64,000 nt of DNA from Luzula sylvatica. Its lineage: Eukaryota > Streptophyta > Magnoliopsida > Poales > Juncaceae. Where the stretch lies: assembly GCA_946800325.1 (NCBI GenBank), contig OX326959.1, positions 18,258,862 to 18,322,861 of the forward strand. Reading direction: 5' to 3'. The notes under the pieces were generated by a model. That model was not told the DNA's origin. It searched no databases and saw only the letters and a program-made list of their open reading frames with translations. Shown in pieces: positions 1 through 11,499 of this stretch. Position 1 is the stretch's first letter; every line of letters begins with the position of its first letter. A program made the position numbers and the translations under genes.

Positions 1-383
1 AGGATACGGCTGGGATACGTTCCGGATACGGTTGGGATACTCCATTTAGGATACTTCGGCCCAATATATGTTTTGGCCCATAATATTTTTAAATAATTTG
101 TATATGATACTTCTAGGATATTTCTAAGATACTTCTAAAACTGGTTTTAGGATACTTCTAAAATAAATTTAAGATACTATCATGATACTTGTATTGTTAT
201 GTTGATTTTTTTTATTGTCATGATATTTAATTTATTATTTATTTATTTATTGTATATAATATAAATATATTAAAATATTAACTATATAGCCGTATCCGTA
301 TCCGTGATTTTTCAAAAATTGTCGTATCGCCGTATCCGTATCGTATCGGATACGATACCCGTATTCGTATCCGTGCAACATAG
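1..383. mobile_element. GTATC-rich hAT-like repeat, right-hand part
   Basis: The stretch is packed with GGATAC and GTATCC words and ends in the same terminus (GTGCAACATAG) as the complete copies at 3180-3750 and 32785-33346. The left end lies outside the window. It has no coding content. The hAT assignment comes from the 8-bp target duplications seen around the complete copies. Confidence 0.6.
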
Positions 384-429
384 GTTATTGGTCCTCCGCT
401 TCAATAGCACAATAGCATCTTTATTGAAT

Positions 430-1006
430 TGGAACCCTAAAATTTGAATTATGTAAATATTCAAAGAAGCCCCTGCTATTTATCAAATAACAATTTAGTC
501 CAATTCGTTACAAAGTCAGTTTGGTCTCTTCTTTACTGCAGAACCCCACAAGTTGTTAATCTTTTTCAAAACTCACTCAAATTTTTTTTAAACGCAAGTC
601 TTACTGCCAGCCCACATAATTATATGTGTTTTTTTTTAACTTTCATTGAATATATAATGATATTAAACATTCATATACATATGTTTCTCGGTTCCTTGGT
701 CTCCTCGTATCCATCCCGAGTCTTTACTTTGTTAACAACTCAGTTTAATCATGATAAAAATTTCACATTCTTAATATAATTTGCAAGTACCAGCACTTAT
801 CATTCATTCAGTACCAGTATAACAAAATGGAAAGTTGATGAGAATACAATCTCAAGATGCTATTAATCAAACCAACCAAATATAAAGATAAAATATTACT
901 TATGATGTCTAAATTCTAATGCAAGATTTAAATTTCTAAAAGGAGCCTCGATTAACAAATCTTTATCCACCTCAGTAGGCCTTAAAAAAAAGCCCCTTTA
1001 CCAATA
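430..1006. repeat. 3' flank of the duplicated mTERF unit (copy 1)
   Basis: This noncoding stretch matches 4677-5134, 27822-28420 and 35470-36082, and in part 16290-16686. Shared landmarks include the phrase around CAAGTACCAGCAC and the run AATACAATCTCAAGATGCTA. It marks the 3' side of every mTERF copy, since the genes are on the minus strand, and lets the duplicated units be aligned. I see no gene in it. Confidence 0.75.
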
Positions 1007-1076
1007 GTGTTAAATTCAAACTCATCAACGACAACAATAATACGTTTAACAATTTCTCTTCCACAATTAAGATCCA

Positions 1077-2219
1077 TCAATGAAGCACTTTTTCTCCGTT
1101 ATGAGCCTCATGATAAGCCTTTGCAAGTTTCGGAACCTTCTCTTTATACGGCTCTACAAACTTTTCAACAAATGTCTTCTCAGACAAAAAATAAACAGTA
1201 CAAAGACGAGTATTTTGTTCGAATCCCTTTTCTTTCAAGATGGTTAAAGCGAGATGCCTCGGTACCAACCTTTTCTCAAAGCTCAGTCCTAAAAGAACTG
1301 GCCGAGAGACCAAACTCTTGGGATCAATTCCAGCTTTTTTTATAAGGAAATTCATCTTTATTTCTACTGTTTTTTTGGAAAGACCTAGAAGTGGGGGAAA
1401 TTTCTGGAAAGCGGATAGGACTTCTTCCTCCGACCATCCATATGCCTTTCCGTAGAACTCCACCTTTCCATCCCATGATTCTTTCTTCATAGATCCGATT
1501 ATTCTGAGTGCTTCCATGAACATACCAGACCCATGTGGAAAACCGAGCTCCTGAGTGCGCTCAAGGAACTCCTTCAAAACATTCACATTTTGCTTCGACC
1601 ACCTGCAACGTCCCTTCATGAGCATCTTTGTTATGTCTTCTTGTGAAAATCCATATTCTTTTAATAGATTTATTTTGGGAATCATCACTTCGAGGTTTTG
1701 TTCGATCAGAAAAGTGTTCCTCTTGATAATCTTCAACAAGACCTCGTCTTTATTGCCTACAAATTCTCTCCAATACTGGAGATTTGAGAGAGTATTCTTT
1801 AAGTTGAGGGCACGAGGGTTCGATTGAATCAATTGGGAAAATGTTTCTCCAGTGAATCCGGCATCCATTAGTTCGCGTGCTCGTGGTTCGAAGGTTTTGT
1901 CGACATTTGAACTCAAAATTGATGGCAGAAATGAGATGACCTTTTTTATCTGGGCATCTGAGAAATCATTTCTTTTAAAAAATTGTATAACTGAGTCAGG
2001 TCGATCAGGGGATTTGATTGGGGAAAGTTTCTGACAACTGGAGACCTTGAGTGCTCGGTCCATGGTGAAGCCGAAAGAGGAGATGAGATACTGCGCTATG
2101 AAAGGAATATTCTTCTGCTTCTCAGTTTGGGTTGAGAAAAGAAGACGAAGAGAAGGGCTTAGAACGGCTAAATGCTTGTAGTGGCGAGAAGAGATTCCCT
2201 TTGCTAGGAGAGACGCCAT
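1077..2219 (-). CDS. mTERF family protein, tandem copy 1
   Basis: A single uninterrupted exon encodes 380 residues. The protein belongs to the mitochondrial transcription termination factor (mTERF) family. In plants these are mostly organelle-targeted helical-repeat proteins that bind nucleic acid and affect organellar transcription or splicing. The first 35 or so residues are rich in Ser, Arg and Leu and poor in acidic residues, which fits a transit peptide. Residues about 60-350 hold repeated helical units with the family's Pro/Leu pattern, for example SDAQIKKVISFLPSIL and WSEEEVLSAFQKFPPLLGLS. I chose the Met that begins MASLLAK because it is conserved in all four copies, although the frame stays open 37 codons further upstream. 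This copy diverges from copies 2 and 4 at several sites and ends in KVLH. The exact target transcript cannot be told from sequence. Confidence 0.9.
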   Translation of the reverse strand: MASLLAKGISSRHYKHLAVLSPSLRLLFSTQTEKQKNIPFIAQYLISSFGFTMDRALKVSSCQKLSPIKSPDRPDSVIQFFKRNDFSDAQIKKVISFLPSILSSNVDKTFEPRARELMDAGFTGETFSQLIQSNPRALNLKNTLSNLQYWREFVGNKDEVLLKIIKRNTFLIEQNLEVMIPKINLLKEYGFSQEDITKMLMKGRCRWSKQNVNVLKEFLERTQELGFPHGSGMFMEALRIIGSMKKESWDGKVEFYGKAYGWSEEEVLSAFQKFPPLLGLSKKTVEIKMNFLIKKAGIDPKSLVSRPVLLGLSFEKRLVPRHLALTILKEKGFEQNTRLCTVYFLSEKTFVEKFVEPYKEKVPKLAKAYHEAHNGEKVLH

Positions 2220-3179
2220 GATTTGTTGTTTCTGAGAGAAAGGCGGAAATGGAGGAATCAAAACTGAGAAGTGTGCGTCTTGGGTTCCCCTGATCAGAAA
2301 AAAAAACCTAGCTTTCAAAAGGGATTTCAAGTCACGGGTTTGTTAAAATCCATAATTACAAATACTGGATTGCTATTGTATATGAATTATGGGATTATAT
2401 TAAATCCAGAATCATATTGAAATGAATCAAGAACTTGATTCTCGATTTTTTTACTGATATTGAATTTAAAATCCGGTTGTGTTGAAAATCAGATATGAAA
2501 TATTATATTGTATTGATTTTGTTTTCAGATTACACGAACCCGTGGTAACAAATTCAGAATCATATTCTCGAGTTTGCTTCATTTATTACAAAACATTAAT
2601 TTTAATGCAAATCATACCACATAATATGCGTGAGTGGCCTTACTAATGATTATATGCATTGAAAGATTGATTAGAGATTGGAAATTTTGTTGTTATGTAA
2701 TAAAAACCAGTATGCACTGGGAGATTAATTATTAATGGTCTATTTAATATTTTTAATGCACTGGAAGATTAATTATTAATGGTTTATTTAATATTTTTGA
2801 ATGCATTGGAAGATTAATTATTAATGGTTTATTTAATATTTTTGAATGCATTGGAAGATTAATTATTAATGGTTTATTTAATATTTTTGACACGATAATT
2901 GTGTTTAGAGAGGAAAAGAAATATTTTTTGTTTTAGTTTCGGGGGTGGAAAGGGAAATGCTGCGAATTTTTGGCGTAGTTGCAAATGCATAATTTGCCAA
3001 ATTTATAGTGATCAACATTCTTAGAATGAAAATATTTTATTGTGTTTTGCAGCCATAACATGAGAAAAACTTATAAAATGTAATAAACTTGCAGATATGA
3101 AACAATCAAACATTTAAGGTCACATATTTTTCATTTTTCATATTATGGTCCATGATTTCTCAGTGGTTGAACGTTTCAG
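2220..3179. repeat. 5' flank of the mTERF unit, copy 1 (uninterrupted)
   Basis: This upstream DNA of copy 1 matches 29552-29737, 30490-30510 and 32119-32784 in the fourth unit, in the same order and without the transposons found there. It therefore preserves the empty sites of a MULE (TATATTAAA at 2396-2404) and a Helitron (between 2416 and 2417). Parts also match 11500-12037 and 40320-40560. No reading frame here looks genic. Confidence 0.8.
2716..2890 (+). repeat. Minisatellite, about 45-bp unit, four copies
   Basis: A unit of 44-45 bp (GGAAGATTAATTATTAATGG followed by TTTATTTAATATTTTTGAATGCATT) is repeated about four times, nearly perfectly. The matching place in the fourth unit (about 32415-32505) has two copies, and the one near 11660-11700 has about one. 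Copy number thus varies between paralogous units. Confidence 0.85.
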
Positions 3180-3750
3180 CTATGTTGTGCGGATACTTCA
3201 AAAATCAAGCCGTATCGTATCGGATACCAATACTCGTCGGATACGTATCGGATATTCCAGATGGCGTATTCGAATATTTTATTATAAAATAATAACAGAT
3301 ATTCTCGGATACTTTCGGATACTTGTCGGATACTTCTAACGTATACATAAATGTACATGAAAATTAAAAATAAAAATTTAAAAATTGAAATAAACGAGTA
3401 ATACATATAAGTAAATAAAAGAGTAATACATATAAGTAAATAAAAATGTACTTGAAAATTAAAAATAAAAAATTGAAATTGAAATAAATGAGTAAATACA
3501 TATAAGTAAATAACTAAATATAATAAATATTTACTTAATAAGATGTTATCAATGTAAAAACATATTTTTAATATATTTTACGTCCAGTACATAATATATA
3601 CAAATATTATATATACAAATTATAAATTATAAATAATAAAATAATATATATAATTGCCGTATCGTATCCTATGTTTTTTTTTAAATTGTCGTATTTCCGT
3701 ATCCGTATCGTATCGGATACGATACCCATATCCGTATCTGTGCAACATAA
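3180..3750 (+). mobile_element. GTATC-rich hAT-like element, complete copy A
   Basis: The ends are inverted (CTATGTTGTGCGGATAC on the left, TGTGCAACATA on the right). The element is flanked by CGTTTCAG (3172-3179) and CATTTCAG (3751-3758), an 8-bp target duplication with one mismatch, as expected for hAT elements. The interior is AT-rich and noncoding, and both ends are full of GGATAC/GTATCC words. The matching locus beside the parental LACS gene (about 40530-40545) lacks the insertion. Same family and same site as 32785-33346. Confidence 0.75.
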
Positions 3751-3758
3751 CATTTCAG

Positions 3759-4600
3759 ACAACCGAGAATTTATTATAACAGAGCAATACATGAAATAAA
3801 ATACCCCTCCCACTTTTTTATTGACACGTATAAAAAAATTAGCTTTAATTTATGGCATACAAAAATCACAAATTTGAGATCTCCAGACGAAGTGTGCATA
3901 CATATCAACAATCTACATGGCAAAATAATCCTCTCATCTAAAAATAAAACAAATTTTGAATTTATAAGCAAAAATTTAATCATGAAAATTAATTATAAAA
4001 TAATATAATTTATTTTCAGTGTCTCACTTGAGTTTCTTTTCCAACTTCAAGCATATCAAAATGATATTAGCTAGGTCAAAACCAAAAGTACCAACTATGA
4101 TATCGATCTTCCTGTCTCGGTCTTGATTCAATGTTCCTGCATTTTATGCAAGGAGGTAGATTTCGTAGCAAAGAGTACATTATCAGCAAGAATTGCTTTA
4201 ATTGTCCATGGAACTCATTTATTCGATTATACAAATATATATTAATGAAATACCAACTAAATGGAACTCATTAATTCGATTATACAAATAATTAATTTAA
4301 TAAAAAAAATTCACAAGTACGAACCTTGATTCCTTCAGGATCAGGCCAAGCTTTTAAACCTTCAGGTTCCACGAGCGCAGAATTGAAAGTTAAAACTATC
4401 ACCGACAAAAATTACATTAAAAAAAAAAAAATTACAAAACTCTTAACTGAAAAAAACAATTATGAGATTATGTAAAAATCTACCATAGATGAAGTATTGT
4501 GCGATGAAATTGCACTTGGCATACACGTTCTCGATTTTTTCAAGGGCTATGTATTCTCCTTGAGCCAACTTGAAAATATTCTTCTTCCTGTCCGTTAGTA
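3759..4600 (-). pseudogene. LACS 3'-end fragment 1 (unit 1)
   Basis: This is a broken minus-strand copy of the last exons of the LACS gene at 40660-46142. The exon 19 equivalent (4484-4587) keeps the full 104-nt length, both splice borders and an open frame reading [19 protein letters not shown]. The exon 20 equivalent (about 4325-4402) has a small insertion and an internal deletion that break the frame. Exon 21 is cut to about 30 nt and is followed by about 200 bp of sequence not found in the parent. Exons 22 and 23 are fused remnants near 3870-3945. Upstream exons are absent, so no functional enzyme can come from it. The structure is the same as in fragment 3. Confidence 0.85.
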
Positions 4601-4676
4601 AAAACATTATTGCACGGAAACGCCGAATCAGGTCAGGTTAACTAAGACACAAATATGAAATGAACTAGGAGCGTAT

Positions 4677-5134
4677 TGTATTGCAACCCCTAAATCTGAA
4701 TTATGTAAAACATTCAAAGAAGCTCCTTCTATTTATCAAATAACGATTTAGTCCGATTCGTTATAAAAAGTCAGTTTGGTCTCTTTTAAGTACAGAAAAT
4801 CACAAAAATTACAAGACCGAGATCTCACAAGTTTTTAATCTTTTTCATAATTCGATCAATTTAAAAAAAACCGCAAGGCTAACCACCAGACAAAATAATG
4901 ATGTGTGATTCTTTAGAACTTTCATTGAATATTTAAACATTCATATCCGTCCCTAAAGCTCAACTCTTTACTTTGTTAACAACTCTGTTTAATCATGATA
5001 AACAATTTCACATTTTTAATATAACTTGCAAGTACCAGCACTCTAGTATCATTTGTTCAGTTCCAGTATAACAAAATGGAAAGCTAGTTGATAAGAATAC
5101 AATCTCAAGATGCTACTAATCCAAGCCAACCAAA
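4677..5134. repeat. 3' flank of mTERF unit, copy 2 (gene lost)
   Basis: This aligns with 35470-35935 and with 430-900. Where an mTERF gene should follow, the homology stops at about 5134 after CCAACCAAA and LINE-derived sequence begins. The gene of this unit has therefore been replaced or deleted. Confidence 0.75.
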
Positions 5135-6500
5135 CTTGTCTCACATAATCAATCTTCTTTCACTTCTTCTCACACCATTAAGAATAGATCTTACAGCGAA
5201 GTCCTAAGAGAAAATCTACAGTACACTCAATCAAATGATAAGAAGAGGGCTGCCACTGAATCTGAGAATGGAGGAGTTAATAAAAGGAAGATCCAATGCT
5301 TCAAATGCCTCGAGTTTGGGCATATGAAACATGAATGTCGCGACCCAATTAAGTGCAGAAAGTGCAAAAAAATTGGCCATGTTCAGTCAAGATGTGATCA
5401 AGATCCACCAAAAATAAACAAGACGGAGAAAACTTCCCCTTTTACAATTTCGAATCAAAACAAAAGGGAAGTTATTTACATCAATGAATCAAATAATCCT
5501 TATGAGTTATTACAAGGATGGGAGGAAATTGAAATCTGCATTAGGAGAATTCCTGAGAGGTATTGCAATCCTAAGGCCCTTGCTCCATTATTAGTCACTG
5601 TGGGGAGAATCAAAAGAATCAAGAGTGTAAAAGGTTACACCGAGATGAAAGAAGTCAGAATTGATATCTCAAAGCTAAAGAATGGAGGTTTGATAAATAA
5701 ACACATACATATTGAAAATGGAGATGCAGTCTTCAACTTTCATGTGTTTTCCATTAAAAAAATAGTAAAGCCAATTCAAATCTGGAGACCAGTTCAAGCT
5801 ATAAAAAAGAAGAAAGAGTGGGTTGTGATTAAAGACTCAAGAAGATCTGTAAATTCATGCACAGAGATGGTGATTTACGTACCGATTCCTTCTCCTTTCT
5901 CCTCATCCCAAATGGACACTCAATTCCAAGAGTCACCTGAAAAAATGAACATGGATTCTTATTTAAGTGAAAATTCACCAACAAAGTTAGATTTTGGGAG
6001 AGAAATCACCACCGTCGAAAGAGATTCTGCAAATTCTGAGGAAGATGTGAGAGGAAAAAAATCCCATTTCAGTCCCTGATATGTTAACAATCCTTCCAAC
6101 AAACCATCAAGTGGGTGTAGAAGAATCAAATATAGCAAATCCAAGTACTAACCTGCAAATTCTCAGAAGGAGTGAAAGATTAAAACATAAAAGAGGTGAG
6201 TGTTCAAACACCACAAAGGATGAAATAATTCAATATAAAGAAATTCAACATGGATTTGCCAAAGGAAATAGAAATAAAAAAGGGACTAAAGTGAATATAG
6301 AAAAAGATAAATTGTATTTGGAGGAAAAAGATATCTATGATGTACTGGAATCAGTAGGAATTATGGTCAATCAAGATATGATTGACATAATCAAAAACCT
6401 AGGAAAAAAAGAAAATGATATAAAATCAAATGATGTGCTAATGATAGAAGCATCTCAGGCTGAAATTGAGGAGGGTCAAATAAAATCTGATGAAGCATAA
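5135..6500 (+). pseudogene. LINE ORF1 remnant with two zinc knuckles
   Basis: An open frame without a start codon runs from about 5135 through an ATG at 5324 to a stop at 6077-6079. It carries two CCHC zinc knuckles of spacing C-x2-C-x4-H-x4-C (CFKCLEFGHMKHEC, then CRKCKKIGHVQSRC), the nucleic-acid-binding motif of plant LINE ORF1 proteins. The coding sense continues in another frame from 6081 to 6500 and includes RRSERLKHK, a basic motif common near the ORF1 end, so a frameshift near 6078 splits ORF1. Its end overlaps the start of ORF2 by 11 nt. Nonfunctional. Confidence 0.75.
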
Positions 6501-7345
6501 ATCATTAAAAATATTAAGTTGGAATGTTAGGGGTTTAAATGCTAGAAAAAAGAGAGCTCAAATAAGGGATAATATAATTGAAATTCAACCTGACTTAGGT
6601 AGCTTGCAAGAAACCAAATTAGATGATTATAATGCCCAATTAAATAAGGAGATTGTTGGTACTCAACTAGATGGATATGAAACACTAAATGCTCAAGGTA
6701 CCTGTGGGGGTATTCTTTTAGAGCAATTCTTCCGTGCACCAAAAATTTACATAGTTCTTTGATAGATTTAATCCTGACCATTCAATCGAACAAGGGCATT
6801 ATGGGAAAGCTACAATGTGGCCGGTTAATGCAAGTCTCCACTTTATGTTTTTTGTCCATTAATTTTTTTTCTTCCGAGAATTGGATCATTTAATATGTTT
6901 GTGATATTTTGTGGTATTACATCTAAAGTAATAAACAGCCCTTCATGCTAGTAATCGTATTACATTATTATTTATAACTACACTATTACTAATGTATAAA
7001 TATTTGTATATATTATTAAATATGCATTATATAAATTATTAAAAACTATTTTATTAACATTATAAATAACATTATTTATAATGCAATGCTTTAGCAAACT
7101 ATACAATGTTACTTAAATATTATCATATTTTGTTTATAATGTTTTACCTATTATTACTAATAAAAGAAAATTCAGTTATATATACTATCTTGTATATAAT
7201 TTTTATATTTATATCATGTTACGTATTTTAACATTTTGCATATTATATGCAAATATGATTGTATACTCATTGTGTATATTATTTTATGAAAAAATATATT
7301 ATGTTCCTTCATTTCATCTCAACATCAGGATGGAAAAAGAAATTA

Positions 7346-8791
7346 GGGGCCGTTTGGATGGTGGTAGTAGAAATTACACTAGACATTGCCATTTCCGTGG
7401 TTATAACTCCTGCGATCATAAAACAGTGTTGAGTGTTTGGATGTAAGAATTTGATACGACATCAATTATAAAATGGATGTTTGGATGAAAAAGTCTAAAA
7501 GTGCCGCAATTCCAGTTTTCAAGTCTCAAATTCAATTGTACCATTTTATTTTTTCATTAGAAAAAACAAAGGTTATTAAAATAAATTGTTCGTGTTAACA
7601 ATAAGAAACTTATATATCAATTAAATTCTTTTATATCCTCAGTTTGATTTCAAAATTAATTGTGTCCGTACAAAAATTAGTGTATGATATTATCATCCAA
7701 AAAATTATAAATAAATGTCATTGATAATAAAACACTAATACCTCAATATGAAAAAATGAAGCATCCGTTAATCAAGGAACAGAACCAAGCAATTATTATT
7801 TTTAAAAATCAAATTAGACAATTACACCTAAATCCTCTTCAAGAAACTTGGTACAGGTCGGTACATATTGCCAAACCAGCATTTTTCCGCAAACAATAAA
7901 GGTTCCTCTCCACACCTTTCATCTACTCTTTTCTCCTCCTTCCAACTTCATTTTTCTCAAAATTGCAAATTCTCAAAGATCGCCAAGATCCAATAACCCG
8001 CTAACATGTATCTTTTTCACAAGAGTCCCTACATCTTCTTAAATTACAATAGAACCCTTTTGTGAAAGTATGATTCAATTTATCCCCAACTATCTATTTT
8101 GTGAAAGTATGATTCAATTTGTCCTTAATATAGTGCAATTAATGACTAGCATTTAGGACTTTTTATTTTTTTTGATTGATGTGTTAGATCAAACTTTTGA
8201 CAATCTATGCTAATTGAATCTCAATTGCTAATTGGCTAGGAGCTAGATCCAAACACCCCCATTTTCACTTGAGAGGGATAAAAAAAAACTTCATTTATTT
8301 TTTGTGTTTATTTTCACTTGAGAGAGATCGTATGCCTTGTCATTCTCATCTTTGTCATCAAACACAGCTTCCCTCTCCTCGTCTCTCTCATTCAAGGACA
8401 AATAATTCATCTGAAACTCTCTTTATAGTTTACAAGATGAACTATGTGTGTGTGTGACAGAGAGAAAGAGAGAGTAACTTGCTAGATGAAAGAGCAGTGG
8501 AGATCTAGACGAAGGAGCAGTGGTTGACGATGTAACGCTGGATAAGATATAGAAACGAGATTGGTGGATGGTGAACTGTGAAAGTCATTGGAGAACTCCC
8601 GCCAAGTTTCTCTAATGCCGCAGTAGTATCCCACGTAGTTTTGATGGGGTTCAAAGATGCAGCAGATGAGTACCTCGGGAATATAAAACTGTAGTGAATA
8701 CTACTACTACACTGATCCAAACAAAATGTTTAGACTAATTACAGTAATACGAACTGCTAACTGACTTTAATGCATCAATCCAAACATGCCC
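7346..8791. mobile_element. PIF/Harbinger-like non-autonomous element
   Basis: The ends are inverted (GGGGCCGTTTGGAT on the left; GGGCATGTTTGGATTGATGC as the reverse complement of the right). They are flanked by TTA on both sides (7343-7345 and 8792-8794), the 3-bp target duplication favoured by PIF/Harbinger elements. A second inner CCAAACACCCCC near 8240 hints at a nested or duplicated end. The short open frames inside have no recognisable domain. Confidence 0.6.
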
Positions 8792-9164
8792 TTAGTTTAT
8801 TAACTAACACATCAAATAAGACTTAATTGACACATTTAATTGACACGACAATTTATTTTAATATAGTAAGCTTATTACATGTTAATTGACATATTATTTT
8901 AATTAAATGATGAATTAAAATCCAAATTGAAAATAATAGTTTGATTTTTGACAAAAAAAAATGTCACATTAACACCCAAATAGATTATAAATAGTATATT
9001 GATGATATAAATGACAAATCTGACGGAACACTAGCTACTATATATGTCAGCATTGCAAATAATGTACGGTACTAACAAAAAATATATTGACATCATTAAT
9101 GATATATTAACCCAAAAATTAGTATTGTAATGTTTAAAATATTACATTAATATTAAGTAGAACA

Positions 9165-9690
9165 TAAAACAATATAATACTATATAATATTATATAATAT
9201 TATATAATATAATATAAAGCAATATAATATGATATAATATAAATATAAAACAATGTAATATAATATTAGGCTCTGGTAAATCCGGAGTCTGGGATTGGCT
9301 CAGAATAATATAATATAAAATAAAAAAATATCATATAAAACAATATAATATAATATAATATCATACAAAATAATATAATACAATATAATATCATATAATA
9401 TCATATAATATCAAATAATATAATATAATATCATATAATATCAAATAATATAATATAATATAAAACAATATAATATCATATAATCTCATATAATATCAAA
9501 TATAATATAATATAATATAATATAATATAAAGCAATATAAAATAATATAATGTAAGAAATGATTAAATATTAAAATATTAAAATTATGGATTTTGTACCA
9601 ACATTCAAACAAGAGATTTTATATACATGATTTCAAAATACAACTCATCAAACAACTCACATGGATTATCAAATACATGTATTATTCGTA
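9165..9690 (-). mobile_element. Degenerate AT-rich element, inverted relative of 47986-49161
   Basis: A long run of TATAATATAA-type repeats is followed by a stretch (about 9565-9690) whose reverse complement matches 48040-48165, including AATCCATGTGAGTTGTTTGAT and TTGGTACAAAATCCAT. It is probably a partial, decayed copy of the element at 47986-49161. No terminal inverted repeat is visible here. Confidence 0.5.
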
Positions 9691-11190
9691 TAAGAAATAA
9701 TATATTGATCCTAAAATTAGTATTAATTTTGAAACTAATATGTTCGTATCGATAAAGTATACTGTGTATGAGCATCGAATGTTATATAACATTATAAAAA
9801 TGCATATTGAAATTGAAAACAGATCTTGCATGAAAATAGTATATTTGTATCATAAATGATGTATTGACTTTGAATATTATTTATTTATGATGAAAATGAT
9901 ATATTCATATTAATAAATAATATATTAGTACCGTGATGATACGTAATATGATCAAAAGATATATTGACATTGTAAATGGTTTTTACTCGGGCACTGACAA
10001 TCGTATATTGACATTGTATAGAACATATTGAATCAGCAAAATTGTTTAAAATCGTAAACAACAATCTTCGAGTTGATATATAATTGTAGTTCCTTCAATA
10101 TTAACAAGTAAAATAATTGTATTCTATATATTGACAATGATGATAATTGACTTAACACCACAAAAAATATATTAGCACTAAAGTTAGTATTCTTGATATT
10201 GTGTAAACATTAAAATATATATATGATCATTAATTATAGTATAAATTGCATTAAAATTAATATATTAATGATGAAAATGATATCTTAATAATTTTATATT
10301 AAAAACATTGACACTAAAAATATTGTAGTAATATGAAAATATATATTGACACTGAAATAATAATGACATTTAAAATAATAATTTTGTATTATAATAGTTT
10401 ATTGACAAGGAAAATGAAATATTAACACGAATAATGATATATGAACATCCAGAAAAATGTATTATTGCTGAAAATAATGTATCTCCATTCTTAACTAAAA
10501 TTTATGCATTGAAATTGGAAACAATACACTGATAGCATTTTTTTTTTTAAATTTTGATTTTTTTTTTACATATCAATAAATTTTTACATATCAATAAACT
10601 AGTTGTCATAAATTTTGATTTATTTTTTACATACAAACATGTCCATCGTGTTCTTTTCTGTATTAATGGCATATTTTGTTTTAAATATTTAATTTTTTTA
10701 TATTTTTAAGTTCAAAACTTTCAATGTTTTATTTAATTTGTTATTATACATTTGAAGAAGTATTTACATTTTTTATTTAAATCTATAATATTTATTTTTA
10801 GATAGTAATAAGTTGTATAATATAATTGCATTATTTTTATAAAATTCATGTTTGGTGTGAACTTTTTTTGGAAGATAATGGACCAAAAAAAAATGGATAA
10901 CTTTTTTTGGAAGATAATGGACCAAAAAAAAATGGATAATTTTTTTTGGAATACATATTTATTTAAGAGCACATTTACCAACATATTTCACATTTAAGAA
11001 TGGACCAAAAAAAAATCCCACGCTTCTGAGGCGGCAATAAAGTGACATAAAAAGAGACAAGTACGTGGAACAAGTAGTATTACCTTTGTACCTTTTTTTT
11101 GAATGAATGGATAACTATTAACCGGCTGAATGGAGATTTTTAAAGGCTGTTTAAAGTTAGCCAGTTTTTTGATTAAATCCATACCACTGA
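9691..11190. other. AT-rich MULE interior, no gene seen
   Basis: About 1.5 kb of very AT-rich DNA with many near-repeats of TATATTGACATT-like words. It also has a direct repeat at about 10855-10945 (ACTTTTTTTGGAAGATAATGG, then a second copy). No frame has a recognisable domain or gene-like composition. Confidence 0.6.
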
Positions 11191-11499
11191 ATTCGAGTGA
11201 ATCAACGGTTGAAGATTTTTTGGTGTATTGAAGAAAAACTCATTCTTTTAATGTGGAGTAAAAATCTCTTTGAATTATTAAATGTGGAGAAAAAGGTATA
11301 CTCATTGAGTATCATGCTCAAATGCAAATGGGACAATAAAAAACTAAAATTAACTGGAGTTTATGGTCCCCAATTAATTTTAGTATGAGCATTGGAAAAC
11401 ATGGTTGCGAAAATATTAGCTGTTAACTTAACACATAATTAATATTCATTCGAATTCATAAATTTTAATAAATTTTACTGAATATTTAATTATATCAAA

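Larger units (their letters stand above)
6721..11241. mobile_element. MULE-like element inserted in the LINE fragment
   Basis: The 4521-bp insertion is flanked by the perfect 9-bp duplication ATTCTTTTA (6712-6720 and 11242-11250), typical of Mutator-like elements. The ends form imperfect inverted repeats of about 30 bp: left GAGCAATTCTTCCGTGCACC, right (reverse complement) GAGTTTTTCTTCAATACACC. I see no transposase reading frame, so it is non-autonomous. The interior is very AT-rich and hosts a Harbinger-like element (7346-8791) and a degenerate AT-rich element (about 9165-9690). The LINE reading frame is continuous across the empty site. Confidence 0.8.
5135..11370 (+). mobile_element. LINE fragment (ORF1 plus start of ORF2), split by a MULE
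   Basis: An L1-type LINE piece runs on the plus strand. It enters in the middle of ORF1 (5135-6500), continues into the start of ORF2 (6490-6720), is interrupted by the MULE at 6721-11241, and resumes at 11242-11370 in the endonuclease domain (ending LTGVYGP). Both the 5' part and the bulk of ORF2 are missing. Ordinary 5' truncation during retrotransposition does not remove the 3' end, so a later deletion or recombination is likely. The fragment occupies the place of an mTERF gene in unit 2. Confidence 0.8.
6490..11370 (+). pseudogene. LINE ORF2 start (endonuclease domain), interrupted
   Basis: The frame from ATG 6490 begins KILSWNVRGLN and contains LQETKLDD, the N-terminal Asn and the Glu of the apurinic-type endonuclease domain of L1-like ORF2. 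It is cut at 6720 by a MULE. Removing the element and one copy of the 9-bp target duplication restores the frame, GGILL joining to MWSKNLFE at 11242. The frame ends at 11370 after GVYGP, so all of the reverse transcriptase is missing. Confidence 0.75.

Noticed and set aside
1007..2034. Plus-strand open frames opposite mTERF copy 1, and the similar ones opposite copies 2 to 4
   Set aside because: They are shadows of the conserved minus-strand mTERF frame and recur only because the genes are duplicated.
10733..10984. Minus-strand frame with FQKKLSIFFWSII repeated
   Set aside because: It is the translation of a direct DNA repeat in AT-rich MULE interior, not a protein-coding signal.
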